The notes under the pieces were generated by a model. The model saw only the letters and a list, made by a program, of their open reading frames with translations, made no database searches and was not told the DNA's origin. A DNA stretch of 63,009 nucleotides, taken from NCBI RefSeq assembly GCF_000721075.1, contig NZ_JOEQ01000039.1, positions 1 through 63,009 of the forward strand, given 5' to 3'. The position numbers and the translations under genes were made by a program. Within the stretch, counting starts at the first letter, position 1. Every line of letters begins with the position of its first letter. Of the stretch, positions 9,307 through 17,830 are shown piece after piece. Origin of the DNA: Streptosporangium amethystogenes. Lineage in GTDB: Bacteria; Actinomycetota; Actinomycetes; Streptosporangiales; Streptosporangiaceae.

Positions 9307-9647
9307 CCGCGATGGACGTGGCCGCGGCCGTCTGCCTGCTGCTGGGGGCGACGCTGGCGTTCGCGGCGGGGGTGGGCATGGTCAGGTTTCCCGGCACCCT
9401 GGCGCGCATGCACGCCGCGACCAAGCCCCAGGTGCTCGGCCTCCACCTCATCCTGCTCGCCATGTGGCTGCGCGACCCCAGCTGGAAGATCGCCGGCGTC
9501 ATCGTCCTGGTCGCCGTCTACCAGGTGGTGACGGCCGCGGTGGCCGCCTACATGGTGGGAAGGGCCGCCTATCTCACCGCGAAGCCGCAGGACGACGGCG
9601 ACGACGGCACGGCCGTACCGTCTCCCGGCGACGCTCGCGCCCAGTAG
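9303..9647 (+). CDS. mrpG: Mrp antiporter subunit G
   Basis: A 114-residue last subunit of the antiporter. It has the family segment GMVRFPGTLARMHAATKPQ and three hydrophobic helices, then a hydrophilic tail (AKPQDDGDDGTAVPSPGDAR). The GTG overlaps the mrpF stop. A degenerate copy of its tail occurs at 17943-18008. Confidence 0.93.
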   Translation: MTAMDVAAAVCLLLGATLAFAAGVGMVRFPGTLARMHAATKPQVLGLHLILLAMWLRDPSWKIAGVIVLVAVYQVVTAAVAAYMVGRAAYLTAKPQDDGDDGTAVPSPGDARAQ

Positions 9648-9663
9648 CGCTCTGTCAGGTTTG

Positions 9664-9685
9664 CCGGACGGTCCCGGCCGTCCGG
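9664..9685 (+). terminator. hairpin after the mrp operon
   Basis: A perfect 8-bp stem, CCGGACGG and CCGTCCGG, encloses a 6-base loop 16 bases after the mrpG stop. No T-run follows, which is usual in high-GC actinomycetes. It probably ends the mrp transcript. Confidence 0.6.
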
Positions 9686-9694
9686 TGCACGTGG

Positions 9695-9829
9695 GTGGAC
9701 ATCGCACCAGCGGAGGCGGAGCCGGCAGGCATCTACCGGGCCTTGGCCGAACACACCAGGCGCGAGGTGTATCCGGACGTCGTCGCACGGGCTGAGGCTG
9801 AGTTCACCGAGCTCCAGGTGCGTGCCTGA
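9695..9829 (+). CDS. possible small orphan ORF, unidentified
   Basis: A GTG-started frame of 44 codons encodes an acidic peptide containing AGIYRALAEHTRREVYPDVV. The residue composition looks protein-like, but I do not recognise a family and see no good ribosome binding site. It may be the remnant of a larger gene lost between the mrp operon and the peptidase gene. Confidence 0.25.
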   Translation: MDIAPAEAEPAGIYRALAEHTRREVYPDVVARAEAEFTELQVRA

Positions 9830-9872
9830 CCGGTTGCGTTACCGCAGGTCAGCCAAATTAACCCGATTTTTG

Positions 9873-10964
9873 TTACGACGACAACCCCGCCAGGGCGCCG
9901 GTGTAGATCTCGACGGCCTCCTCGATCCGGGGAGTCTCGCAGTACTCGTCGGTGACGTGTGCCTGCTCCGGCTCCCCGGGGCCGCAGATCACGGTGGGTA
10001 CTCCGCCGCAGGCGGCGACCAGCACCGAGGCGTCGGTGAAGTAGCTGGCGGCCGGTCGGTCGCCTGGGGGGCGGGCCCCCGCGGTGAGCAGGGCCCGCAC
10101 GAAGGGGTCGTCCGGGTCGGTCCACACCGAGGGCAGGTCGGTCAGCACCTCCAGCGAGGTCTCCCCGCCGAGCCTCTCCCGGAGCCGCTCGCGTAGCTCC
10201 GCGTGGTCCTGGCCGGTGACCGTGCGTATGTCGACGGTCGCTTCGGCGAGGTCGGGGACGGAGTTCACGTTGATCCCGCCGTGTACGGTCCCCACGTTCG
10301 CGGTCGGCGCGCCGAGCCAGGGGTGGGGGGGAACGCCGGGATCGAAGCGCTCGACGGCGCCGATGGCGCGGGCCAGCTTGTAGATCGCGTTGTCACCCAG
10401 GTGGGGCATCGAGCCGTGAGCGGTCCGGCCTTGGGTGGTCGCCTTCAGCCAGAGCGCGCCCTTGTGCCCGAGCAGGGCGCGGTTCGCGGTGGGCTCGGCC
10501 ACCAGCAGCCCCCGGGATCGGCTGACCAGCCCACGGGCGATCATGTCGATCGCGCCCTCGCAGCCGGTCTCCTCTCCCGCGGTGAGGACGATCTCCAGCG
10601 CCACCCGGCGGCCCGGCCCGCGCGCGTGCCGCTCGGCGGCGACGACCAGCGCGGCCACTCCGGCCTTCATGTCGCTCGACCCCCGCCCGTAGAGCCGGTC
10701 ACCGTCCACCTCCGCGGCGTGCGGCTCGTGCGTCCATGCCTGGCCGCCCAGCGGAACCGTGTCGAGGTGGCCGGTGAGGGTGACGGGCATGCCCGTTCCC
10801 CACCGGGCCACCAGTCCGGTACGGCCGGGCGCGTGGTCGTGCGCCCGCACCTCGAAACCGGCGGCCTCCAGCCTGCGGGCGAGCGGCTCGGCGACCGCGG
10901 CCTCGCCACCGCCCACCGAGTCGATCCTGATCAGCTCGCGGGTCAGTTCCACGACGTCGGTCAT
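9873..10964 (-). CDS. M20 family metallopeptidase (ArgE/DapE/CPG2 type)
   Basis: A 363-residue di-zinc hydrolase of the M20 family, which removes acyl or amino-acid groups from small peptide-like substrates. Ligand and catalytic motifs are GHLDTVP, GRGSSDMKAG, AGEETG (general base), AEPT, and a late HVTDEY. The central lid domain contains the QGRTAHGSMP segment. I chose the ATG at 10962-10964 because AAGGAA precedes it and it overlaps the upstream LacI stop by four bases; the frame stays open further upstream but inside the LacI gene. It is co-transcribed with the regulator and its substrate is unknown. Confidence 0.88.
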   Translation of the reverse strand: MTDVVELTRELIRIDSVGGGEAAVAEPLARRLEAAGFEVRAHDHAPGRTGLVARWGTGMPVTLTGHLDTVPLGGQAWTHEPHAAEVDGDRLYGRGSSDMKAGVAALVVAAERHARGPGRRVALEIVLTAGEETGCEGAIDMIARGLVSRSRGLLVAEPTANRALLGHKGALWLKATTQGRTAHGSMPHLGDNAIYKLARAIGAVERFDPGVPPHPWLGAPTANVGTVHGGINVNSVPDLAEATVDIRTVTGQDHAELRERLRERLGGETSLEVLTDLPSVWTDPDDPFVRALLTAGARPPGDRPAASYFTDASVLVAACGGVPTVICGPGEPEQAHVTDEYCETPRIEEAVEIYTGALAGLSS

Positions 10965-12031
10965 GTCGTTTCCTTGTCTTCCTGACCGTCCCCGGTCATG
11001 GTTCCTCCGGCTCCGGCGGTGACCACGCCCCTGGTCACGGGGCGGCTGGTCTGCCGTACGACGAGCCGGGGGGCGATCGCGATGCGCTGCGCGGGCCGTG
11101 GATCGCCCACCCGTACCTGGTTCAGCAGGCGTACCACCTCGGCTGCCATCTCCTCCACGGGCTGGCGCACCGTGGTGAGCGGTGGGTCGCACATCGCCGC
11201 GTGGCCGACGTCGTCGAACCCCACCACCGATATCTCCTCGGGAACCCGTACACCGCCGAGCCGCAGTGCCCGCAGCAGGCCGACCGCGATCTCGTCGTTT
11301 CCACAGACCACCGCGTCCGGCAGGGCGTCGCCGGCGAGCAGCGCCTGCCCGGCCTCGAAGCCCCAGGCGAGGGTGAACTCGCCGAGTAGCGGCGGCAGGG
11401 AGGCGATCCCGGCACGGGCTGTGGCGAGCTGGAAGCCGGCCAGCCGCAACCTCGCGGAGGAGTTCATCAGGCGGCTGCTGACGAAGACGACGGAGCGTGC
11501 TCCTCCGGCGACCACATGGTCGACCGCCTGGGCCAGCGCCGAGTCGTCGTCCACACCGACCCAGTCGGCTCCGCCGCCCTCGATGTAGCGGTCCACCTGT
11601 ACCAGGGGCACCTGCCGGGCTGCGTTCAGCACGGCCGGCGCGCTGGCCTCAAAGTCGCACGGGCTGATGATCAGGCCGTCCACCCGCCGGGCCAGCAGCG
11701 TGTTCAGCCGCCGGGCCTCGATCTCGGGTGTGTACAGGGAGGCGCACAGCAGCAGGTCATGTCCGGTCTCCTGGAGCTGATGCTCCACCGACTCGACGAT
11801 CGTGGTGAAGAACGGGTTGCCGATGCCGGGAACGATCATGCCGATTGTTCCGGTGGTCTGGTCGCGCAGTGCCTTGGCGATGGCGTTCGGCCGGTAGCCC
11901 AGCTCGGTGGCGGCCCGGGTGACCCGCTCGGCCACCTCGGCGGTGACCTTGCGACGCCCGGACAGGGCACGCGAGGCCGAGGCCACGGAGACGCCGGCCG
12001 CTCTGGCCACGTCGTGGATTGTCACGCCCAT
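10961..12031 (-). CDS. LacI family transcriptional regulator
   Basis: A 356-residue sugar- or nucleoside-responsive regulator. The N-terminal helix-turn-helix (TIHDVARAAGVSVASASRAL) and hinge helix (YRPNAIAKALR) are intact. A periplasmic-binding-protein-like effector domain follows, including CGNDEIAVGLLRAL and VVGFDD. It is divergent to the ABC importer, and two similar operators (12037-12048 and 12186-12203) lie between them. It therefore probably represses both the importer operon and itself, and is released by an imported ligand. The extra C-terminal tail past the usual domain end is Gly/Glu rich. Confidence 0.93.
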   Translation of the reverse strand: MGVTIHDVARAAGVSVASASRALSGRRKVTAEVAERVTRAATELGYRPNAIAKALRDQTTGTIGMIVPGIGNPFFTTIVESVEHQLQETGHDLLLCASLYTPEIEARRLNTLLARRVDGLIISPCDFEASAPAVLNAARQVPLVQVDRYIEGGGADWVGVDDDSALAQAVDHVVAGGARSVVFVSSRLMNSSARLRLAGFQLATARAGIASLPPLLGEFTLAWGFEAGQALLAGDALPDAVVCGNDEIAVGLLRALRLGGVRVPEEISVVGFDDVGHAAMCDPPLTTVRQPVEEMAAEVVRLLNQVRVGDPRPAQRIAIAPRLVVRQTSRPVTRGVVTAGAGGTMTGDGQEDKETT

Positions 12032-12036
12032 GTTGT

Positions 12037-12048
12037 GTAATCGATTTC
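12037..12048. promoter_or_regulatory. partial LacI-type operator before the regulator gene
   Basis: GTAATCGATTTC, five bases upstream of the LacI start codon, matches the core of the perfect operator at 12186-12203 except for one base. It probably serves autoregulation of the regulator and M20 genes. Confidence 0.55.
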
Positions 12049-12185
12049 CCTGGTCGCGCTGAGGATAACCGGCCGCCTCCCCGTCATGTGAGCTCGCTCA
12101 TGTGCGGGTTGTTAGAACCATAGAGCGTCCGCGGCCTTACGTCACCTTGACGAGAGTTTGCCCTGGTAGCTACCATCCCCGGATA

Positions 12186-12203
12186 TTGGTAATCGATTAC
12201 CAA
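12186..12203. promoter_or_regulatory. LacI-type operator, perfect palindrome
   Basis: TTGGTAATCGATTACCAA is a perfect 18-bp palindrome with the central CG typical of LacI-family sites. It lies 36 bp upstream of the binding-protein gene and faces the LacI gene. Binding here would block transcription of the importer operon. Confidence 0.85.
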
Positions 12204-12239
12204 CCCCCCGCTGTATCAGCGTCTCGAAAGGCTGATTCG

Positions 12240-13223
12240 ATGGCACGACCGACTCGCTTCACCCGCCTGACCGCCGTCACGGCGATCCTTGCCACCGGCC
12301 TGCTGGCCGCGGCATGTGGCGGCACGGACGCTTCCGACACCGCGCCCTCGGCCGACGGCGGAGAAAAGCCGAAGATCGGCCTGGTGCAGATCAACCAGCA
12401 GGCGATCTTCTTCAACGAGATGAACGCCGGCGCCCAGCAGGCCGCGAAGGATGCGGGCGTCGACCTTACGATCTTCAACGCCAACGACGACCCGGTGAAG
12501 CAGAACGAGGCCATCGACAACTTCGTCCAGCAGCAGTTCGACGGCGTCATCGTGGTGGCCATCGACGTCGAGGGCATCAAGCCCGCCGTCAAGATCGCCA
12601 AGGACGCGGGACTGAAGGTCGTGGCCGTCGACGCGATCGTGGACTCCCCGGCGGTCGACACCCAGGTGGGCGTGGACAACGCGGCCGCGGCCAAGCAGAT
12701 GGGCACGTTCGTCAACGAGTGGGCCAAGAAGCAGAATGTGGCCGCGCCGAACATCGGCGTGGTCGGCGCGCTCAACTCCTTCATCCAGAACGTGCGCAAG
12801 GACGGCTTCAACTCGACCGTCGAGGCGGCCGGCGCCAAGATCGTCCAGACCGTGGACGGGCAGAACAAGCAGGAGGCCGCCCTGGCCGCCGCCGAGAACC
12901 TGCTCACCTCGCGCTCGGACCTCACGGCCGTGTACGCCACCGGAGAGCCCGCGCTGCTCGGCACGGTGGCCGCGGTGAAGTCGCAGAACGCGAGCGACCG
13001 GGTCAAGGTCTTCGGCTGGGACCTCACCGCGGAGGCGATCGGCGGCATCGACGCCGGCTTCGTCGCCGGAGTCGTGCAGCAGGACCCCAGGACCGAGGGC
13101 TACGAGGCGGTCAAGGAGGTCAAGGCGCTGGTCGGTGGCGCGCAGGCCAAGAAGACCATTGATGTGCCCGTCACGATCGTGACCCAGGAAAACGTCGACA
13201 AGTACCGTTCCACGTTCAAGTGA
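12240..13223 (+). CDS. sugar/nucleoside ABC transporter substrate-binding lipoprotein
   Basis: A 327-residue ribose-type (periplasmic binding protein class I) receptor. The signal peptide ends in the lipobox LAAAC, so Cys26 is lipidated and the protein sits on the outer face of the membrane. The mature part starts KPKIGLVQINQQAIFFNEMN and contains the family segments DPVKQNEAIDNFVQQQFDGV and KVFGWD. The ATG follows GAAAGG; longer readings of the frame would run into the operator. The downstream nucleoside hydrolase suggests a nucleoside or pentose ligand, which is inference. Confidence 0.92.
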   Translation: MARPTRFTRLTAVTAILATGLLAAACGGTDASDTAPSADGGEKPKIGLVQINQQAIFFNEMNAGAQQAAKDAGVDLTIFNANDDPVKQNEAIDNFVQQQFDGVIVVAIDVEGIKPAVKIAKDAGLKVVAVDAIVDSPAVDTQVGVDNAAAAKQMGTFVNEWAKKQNVAAPNIGVVGALNSFIQNVRKDGFNSTVEAAGAKIVQTVDGQNKQEAALAAAENLLTSRSDLTAVYATGEPALLGTVAAVKSQNASDRVKVFGWDLTAEAIGGIDAGFVAGVVQQDPRTEGYEAVKEVKALVGGAQAKKTIDVPVTIVTQENVDKYRSTFK

Positions 13224-13240
13224 GCGGCGGAGAGACCCCT

Positions 13241-14014
13241 ATGACCGACTACGAGGCGACCGGCGCGGACCGTGTGGTCATGCGCGACATCCGCAAACGC
13301 TACGGAATGGTCGACGCACTGCGCGGGGCCAATTTGCGGGTCGGTGCGGGCGAGGTGGTGGGACTGGTCGGCGACAACGCCGCCGGCAAGTCCACCCTGA
13401 TGAAGGTGCTCGCGGGCACCGTCGTGCCGGACTCCGGGCAGATCGTCTTCGACGGCCGCCAGGTGTCCTTCGCCACCCCCCGCGACGCTCGCGAGCTGGG
13501 GATCGAGATGGTCTACCAGGACCTCGCGCTCTGCGACGACATCGACGTGGCGGGCAATCTGTTCCTCGGCCGTGAACCGCGCCGGGCCGGTGGCCTGCTG
13601 CTGGACATCAAGCGGATGCACGAGGACGCGCGCCGGCAACTCGACGCGCTCAACATCCGGATCCCTCTCACCGACATCCCGGTGGGAGGGCTCTCCGGCG
13701 GCCAGCGGCAGGCGGTGGCCATCGCCCGCGCGGTCACCTTCGGCCCCAAGCTGCTCATCCTCGACGAGCCCACGGCCGCGCTCGCCGTCGCCGAGGTCGA
13801 GACCGTGCTGGAACTGATCAAGACCGTCTCCTCCCAGGGGGTCTCGGTGATTCTGATCACCCACCGCCTCCAGGACCTGTTCCGGGTCTGCGACCGGCTC
13901 TGCGTGATGTACGAGGGGACGCTCCGCGCCGACCTCGACGCCCGCACCACCAGCCTGGAGCGGCTCGTGTCGGAGATCGTCGCCCACGACCAGCCCGAGG
14001 GAGCGCGGTCATGA
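13241..14014 (+). CDS. sugar-type ABC transporter ATP-binding protein
   Basis: A 257-residue ATPase powering the importer. It shows Walker A GDNAAGKST, signature LSGGQRQAVAIAR, Walker B LLILDEPT and the switch ITHRL. It has only one nucleotide-binding domain, unlike RbsA with two, as in the FrcA-like branch of ribose/fructose importers, so it probably works as a homodimer. I prefer the ATG at 13241, six bases after GGAGAG, over the GTG at 13220 that overlaps the previous stop. Confidence 0.92.
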   Translation: MTDYEATGADRVVMRDIRKRYGMVDALRGANLRVGAGEVVGLVGDNAAGKSTLMKVLAGTVVPDSGQIVFDGRQVSFATPRDARELGIEMVYQDLALCDDIDVAGNLFLGREPRRAGGLLLDIKRMHEDARRQLDALNIRIPLTDIPVGGLSGGQRQAVAIARAVTFGPKLLILDEPTAALAVAEVETVLELIKTVSSQGVSVILITHRLQDLFRVCDRLCVMYEGTLRADLDARTTSLERLVSEIVAHDQPEGARS

Positions 14015-15012
14015 CCGTCACCAGTGAGAGGGTGGTCACCACCCGATCGGCCCGCCTCACCGCCCACATCGGCAGCCACGCCCAGACCATCGCCATCGGG
14101 GCCGTGCTGGTCCTGCTGCTGATCTTCTTCTCGTTCTCCGCCGACCGCTTCGCCAGCGTCGGCAACCTGCTCAACCTGATCCGGCAGATCTCCCCGACCC
14201 TGATCGTCGCGGTCGCGATGACCTTCGTGATCAGCACCGCCGGCATCGACCTGTCGGTCGGCTCGACGGTCGCGCTGTCCGGATCGTTGCTGGCGATCGT
14301 CCTGCAGCAGGGCTGGGACCCTACCCTCGCGCTCATCGCGATCCTCGCGCTCGGCGCGGCGATCGGGTTCGTCAACGGCTGGTTCTCCTCCTACCAGGGC
14401 ATCCCGGCGTTCATCGTCACCTTGGCCATGCTCTCGATCCTGCGGGGAACCGCCCTGCGCGCGACCGAGGGGTACTCCACTCCGATCGACGGTGAGTTGT
14501 GGATCGTCCAGCTCGGCCAGGGCCGCATCGCCGGAGTGCCGGTGCCGGCCATCCTCGCCGTGGTGATCGCGCTGCTCGGCTGGCTGGTCCTGACACGCAC
14601 GCCGTTCGGCCGCTACGTGGTCGGTCTCGGCTCCAACGGTGAGTCGCTGCGCCGTACCGGTGTGAACACCCGCAGGGTCGGGCTCACCGTCTACGTGCTG
14701 GCCGGCCTGGCCGCCGCGCTTGCCGGAGTGCTGATCGCCACCCGGCTCAGCTCCGGGTCGTCGAACGCGGGCACCGGGTTCGAGCTGGAGGTCATCACGG
14801 CCGTCGTGCTCGGCGGGACCAGCCTGTTCGGCGGACGGGCCAGCATGCTCGGCACCATCTTCGGCGCGCTCACCCTCGGCGTCATCGCCAACGGCCTGGT
14901 GCTGCTGCACGTCTCGCCGTTCTACGTGCAGATCGTGCAGGGCAGCATTCTCCTGCTGGCCATCTTCGCCAACAACAAAATGTGGGCGAGGTTCGGCGCG
15001 GTGCGGAAATGA
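14011..15012 (+). CDS. sugar-type ABC transporter permease (RbsC-like)
   Basis: A 333-residue membrane permease with about 8-10 hydrophobic helices. Segments characteristic of the branch are TAGIDLSVGSTVALSG, GWFSSYQGIPAFIVTLAM and AVVLGGTSLFGGRASMLGT. Its ATG overlaps the ATPase stop by four bases. It forms the channel for the substrate delivered by the lipoprotein receptor. Confidence 0.93.
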   Translation: MTVTSERVVTTRSARLTAHIGSHAQTIAIGAVLVLLLIFFSFSADRFASVGNLLNLIRQISPTLIVAVAMTFVISTAGIDLSVGSTVALSGSLLAIVLQQGWDPTLALIAILALGAAIGFVNGWFSSYQGIPAFIVTLAMLSILRGTALRATEGYSTPIDGELWIVQLGQGRIAGVPVPAILAVVIALLGWLVLTRTPFGRYVVGLGSNGESLRRTGVNTRRVGLTVYVLAGLAAALAGVLIATRLSSGSSNAGTGFELEVITAVVLGGTSLFGGRASMLGTIFGALTLGVIANGLVLLHVSPFYVQIVQGSILLLAIFANNKMWARFGAVRK

Positions 15013-16061
15013 CCGGCCGGGCCGGCGCGACCGCGACCACGGTGCTCGGCGAGGTGCCCGTCGCCGAGCTCGGCATCACTCTCTGCCACGAGCACCTGCG
15101 CAACGACGGCGCCAGCGCCTGGCACCCCGCCCCCGAGGGCGACGCCGAGGGTGAGCTGATCGCCGGCTCGCCGCTGCGGATGGAGTTCCTCGGCCGGCTG
15201 AGGCTGGACCCCTACCTCTCCCGCGACAACGTGTCCCTGGACGACACCGGTGTGGCGATCGAGGAGGTGGCCCGATTCGCGGCCCGTGGGGGCCGCACCG
15301 TGCTGGACGTCACCCCGGAGGGTATCGGCCGCGCCCCGGCGGAGCTGGTCCGCATCGCCCGTGCCACCGGCCTGAACATCGTGATGGGCTGCGGCTTCTA
15401 CCTGGAGCGCACCCACCCGGCCCGGGTTCGCGGCATGAGCGCCGCCGACGTCGCCGACGAGATCGAGCGGGATCTGGTCGACGGCGCCGGGGGAGTACGT
15501 GCCGGGGTGATCGGGGAGATCGGGATCTCCCCGGACTTCACCCCGGCCGAGGAGAAGGTGCTCCGCGGCGCCGCCCGAGCCCAGGCCCGCACCGGCGCGC
15601 CGCTCTCGGTGCACCTGCCCGGGTGGGTACGGCACGGCCACCGGGTGCTCGACGTCGTCGCCGAGGAGGGCGGCCTCCTGTCGGCCACCGTGCTGTCACA
15701 CCTGAACCCCAGCCTGCGTGAGCGCGACTACCAGGTATCCCTCGCAGCCCGGGGGGCCTACCTCGGATACGACATGTGCGGCATGGACTACCTCTACCCC
15801 GGCGAGGGCCAGTCGCCGTGCGACGAGGAGAACGCCGCCGCCGTCGCCTGGCTGGTCCGCGCCGGCCTGGGCGGCCGGCTGCTGCTCTCCCAGGACGTGT
15901 TCCTCAAGACCATGCTGGTCCGGTACGGCGGAACCGGCTACACGCACATCCTCACGCATTTCGTGCCGCGCCTGCACCACCACGGGCTGACCCCCGAGGA
16001 GACCGACCGGCTGCTCGTCGCCAACCCGCGCGAGCTCTTCACCACCCCGAAGATCCCCTGA
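15009..16061 (+). CDS. phosphotriesterase-family metal hydrolase
   Basis: A 350-residue TIM-barrel amidohydrolase-superfamily enzyme. Metal ligands visible are HEH at 27-29, a Glu in GEIGIS, His in LSVHLPG, His in VLSHLNPS and Asp in SQDVFLK. In true phosphotriesterases the bridging residue is a carboxylated Lys. The Glu here resembles the E. coli PHP branch, whose natural substrate is poorly known and which includes lactonases. Its ATG overlaps the permease stop, so it is part of the uptake operon and probably acts on the imported compound or a product of it. Confidence 0.85.
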   Translation: MTGRAGATATTVLGEVPVAELGITLCHEHLRNDGASAWHPAPEGDAEGELIAGSPLRMEFLGRLRLDPYLSRDNVSLDDTGVAIEEVARFAARGGRTVLDVTPEGIGRAPAELVRIARATGLNIVMGCGFYLERTHPARVRGMSAADVADEIERDLVDGAGGVRAGVIGEIGISPDFTPAEEKVLRGAARAQARTGAPLSVHLPGWVRHGHRVLDVVAEEGGLLSATVLSHLNPSLRERDYQVSLAARGAYLGYDMCGMDYLYPGEGQSPCDEENAAAVAWLVRAGLGGRLLLSQDVFLKTMLVRYGGTGYTHILTHFVPRLHHHGLTPEETDRLLVANPRELFTTPKIP

Positions 16062-16071
16062 AGGAGACAAT

Positions 16072-16821
16072 ATGACCCGCGTGCTGGTCGCCGGCGAGTC
16101 GTGGATGAGTGTGTCGACCCACTACAAGGGGTTCGACGCGTTCACCACGACGACCTACCACACCGGCTTCGAGCCGCTGCGCGACGTACTGGTGGCAGAC
16201 GGCATCGAGGTCGACCATCTACCCGCGCACGACGTGCCCAAGCTGTTCCCCGGGACGTTCGAGGAGCTGGCGGCCTACGACGTCGTCGTGCTCTCCGACA
16301 TCGGCGCCAACAGCATCCTGCTGCACCCCGATACCTGGCTGCACAGTAGGAAGTCGGCGAACCGGCTCGACCTGCTGGCGAGCTGGGTGGAGCAGGGCGG
16401 CGGCCTGGCGATGGCCGGTGGCTATCTCAGCTTCCAGGGCATCGAGGCGAAGGCGGCCTTCCGCGGCACCCCCGTGGAGCGGGTGCTCCCCGCCCGGATC
16501 TCTCCCTACGACGACCGGGTGGAGGCCCCGCAGGGTCTTCCGGGCGTCGTCGTCGATCCTGCCCATCCCATCGTGGACGGGCTGCCCTCCGACTGGCCCG
16601 ACCTGCTCGGCTACAACCGCTTCGAGGTCCCCGAGGACGCCCGGCTGCTCGCCACCGTCGGCGCCGACCCGCTGCTCGCCGTACGGCAGGCGGGGGCGGG
16701 CCGCACTCTCGCCTGGGCCTCCGACATCGCCCCGCACTGGTGTCCCGAGGAGTTCGTCACCTGGGACGGTTACCGCACCCTCTTCACCCGGGCCGTGCGC
16801 TGGCTGGCGAAGGAGATCTGA
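16072..16821 (+). CDS. glutamine amidotransferase-like protein (PF07090-like)
   Basis: A 249-residue protein starting MTRVLVAGESWMSVSTHYKG, with GGGLAMAGGYLSFQG in the middle and a C-terminal ASDIAPHW segment. This pattern fits the class I glutamine amidotransferase-like family formerly called DUF1355. The usual nucleophilic Cys of amidotransferases is not evident in the GG(L)AMAGG elbow, so it may not be a glutaminase. AAGGAG precedes the ATG. Its place between a phosphotriesterase-like enzyme and a nucleoside hydrolase implies a role in the same catabolic route, but the reaction is unknown. Confidence 0.7.
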   Translation: MTRVLVAGESWMSVSTHYKGFDAFTTTTYHTGFEPLRDVLVADGIEVDHLPAHDVPKLFPGTFEELAAYDVVVLSDIGANSILLHPDTWLHSRKSANRLDLLASWVEQGGGLAMAGGYLSFQGIEAKAAFRGTPVERVLPARISPYDDRVEAPQGLPGVVVDPAHPIVDGLPSDWPDLLGYNRFEVPEDARLLATVGADPLLAVRQAGAGRTLAWASDIAPHWCPEEFVTWDGYRTLFTRAVRWLAKEI

Positions 16822-16822
16822 C

Positions 16823-17755
16823 ATGCCGATCCCGGTGATTCTCGACTGTGATCCGGGGCACGACGACGCCCTGGCCATCCTGCTGGCGGTAGCCGACCCG
16901 GCGATCGACCTGCGCGCGGTCGCCACCGTCGCCGGCAACCAGACCGTGGCGAAGACCGCCCTCAACGCGCGGCGGATGCTCAGCCTGGCGGGGGTGACCG
17001 GGGTGCCGGTCGCGGCCGGTTGCGACCGGCCGCTCGCCGGCCCGCTGGAGATCGGCGACTACGTGCACGGGGAGAGCGGGCTGGACGGCCCGGCCTTCGG
17101 CGAGCCCGACGTGCCCCTCGATCCGCGACACGGTGTCGAGCTCATCCACGACACGCTCGCCGCCGCCGACGAACCGGTGACGGTCGTGGCCATCGGGCCG
17201 CTGACCAACATCGCCACGCTGCTGCGCCGCCATCCCGGCGACCGCGACCGGATCCGCGAGATCGTGATCATGGGTGGCTCCACCGAGCGCGGCAACCACA
17301 CGCCCTACGCCGAGTTCAACATCTACGCCGACCCAGAGGCCGCGGCGGAGGTGCTCGGCAGCGGCATCCCGACCACCTGGGTGGGGCTCAACGTCAGCCA
17401 CCAGGCGCTCGTCACCACGGACGTGCTCGACCGCATAGCCGCGCTCGGCACCCCGCTGGCCCGTGTCTGCGTGGAACTTCTCACCTTCTTCGGCTCCAGT
17501 TACCACCAGACCTGGGGATTCGAGGCGCCCCCGCTGCACGATCCGATCACCGTCGCCTACCTGATCGATCCCGCGGTCCTCACGCATGTCCGGGTGGGTC
17601 TGCGGGTCGAGCTGGACGGTGAGCACACCCGGGGCGCCACCGTGGCCGACCTGCACGGCCGGATGGACTGGGAGCCCAACGCGAACGTCGGAACCGTACT
17701 CGACCGGGACCGGTTCTGGGACATCATGATCGGTGCGATCGACACCCTCGGCTGA
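16823..17755 (+). CDS. inosine-uridine-type nucleoside hydrolase
   Basis: A 310-residue N-ribohydrolase that splits a nucleoside into base and ribose. The calcium-binding signature appears as DCDPGHDDALAILLA near the N-terminus, with AIGPLTNIA and the later MGG and EFNIYADPEAA segments also typical of the family. The ATG starts two bases after the previous stop. It is the last gene of the importer operon and is the best clue that the imported compound is a nucleoside or nucleoside derivative. Confidence 0.92.
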   Translation: MPIPVILDCDPGHDDALAILLAVADPAIDLRAVATVAGNQTVAKTALNARRMLSLAGVTGVPVAAGCDRPLAGPLEIGDYVHGESGLDGPAFGEPDVPLDPRHGVELIHDTLAAADEPVTVVAIGPLTNIATLLRRHPGDRDRIREIVIMGGSTERGNHTPYAEFNIYADPEAAAEVLGSGIPTTWVGLNVSHQALVTTDVLDRIAALGTPLARVCVELLTFFGSSYHQTWGFEAPPLHDPITVAYLIDPAVLTHVRVGLRVELDGEHTRGATVADLHGRMDWEPNANVGTVLDRDRFWDIMIGAIDTLG

Positions 17756-17787
17756 CGCTCGGACACCGGCCGGGGGCCGCCGCGCGG

Positions 17788-17824
17788 TCTTCGGCCGCCC
17801 GCGTGACACGTGGGCGGCCGAAGA
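17788..17824 (+). terminator. strong hairpin ending the nucleoside operon
   Basis: The arms TCTTCGGCCGCCC and GGGCGGCCGAAGA pair perfectly over 13 bp, and the inner bases extend the stem with a G-T pair. It lies 33 bases after the nucleoside hydrolase stop. Confidence 0.8.
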
Positions 17825-17830
17825 GCGATG

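Noticed and set aside
13241..14014. Single-domain ATPase as a truncated RbsA
   Set aside because: Half-size ATPases are normal in a branch of ribose-type importers, and all motifs and the flanking overlaps are intact.
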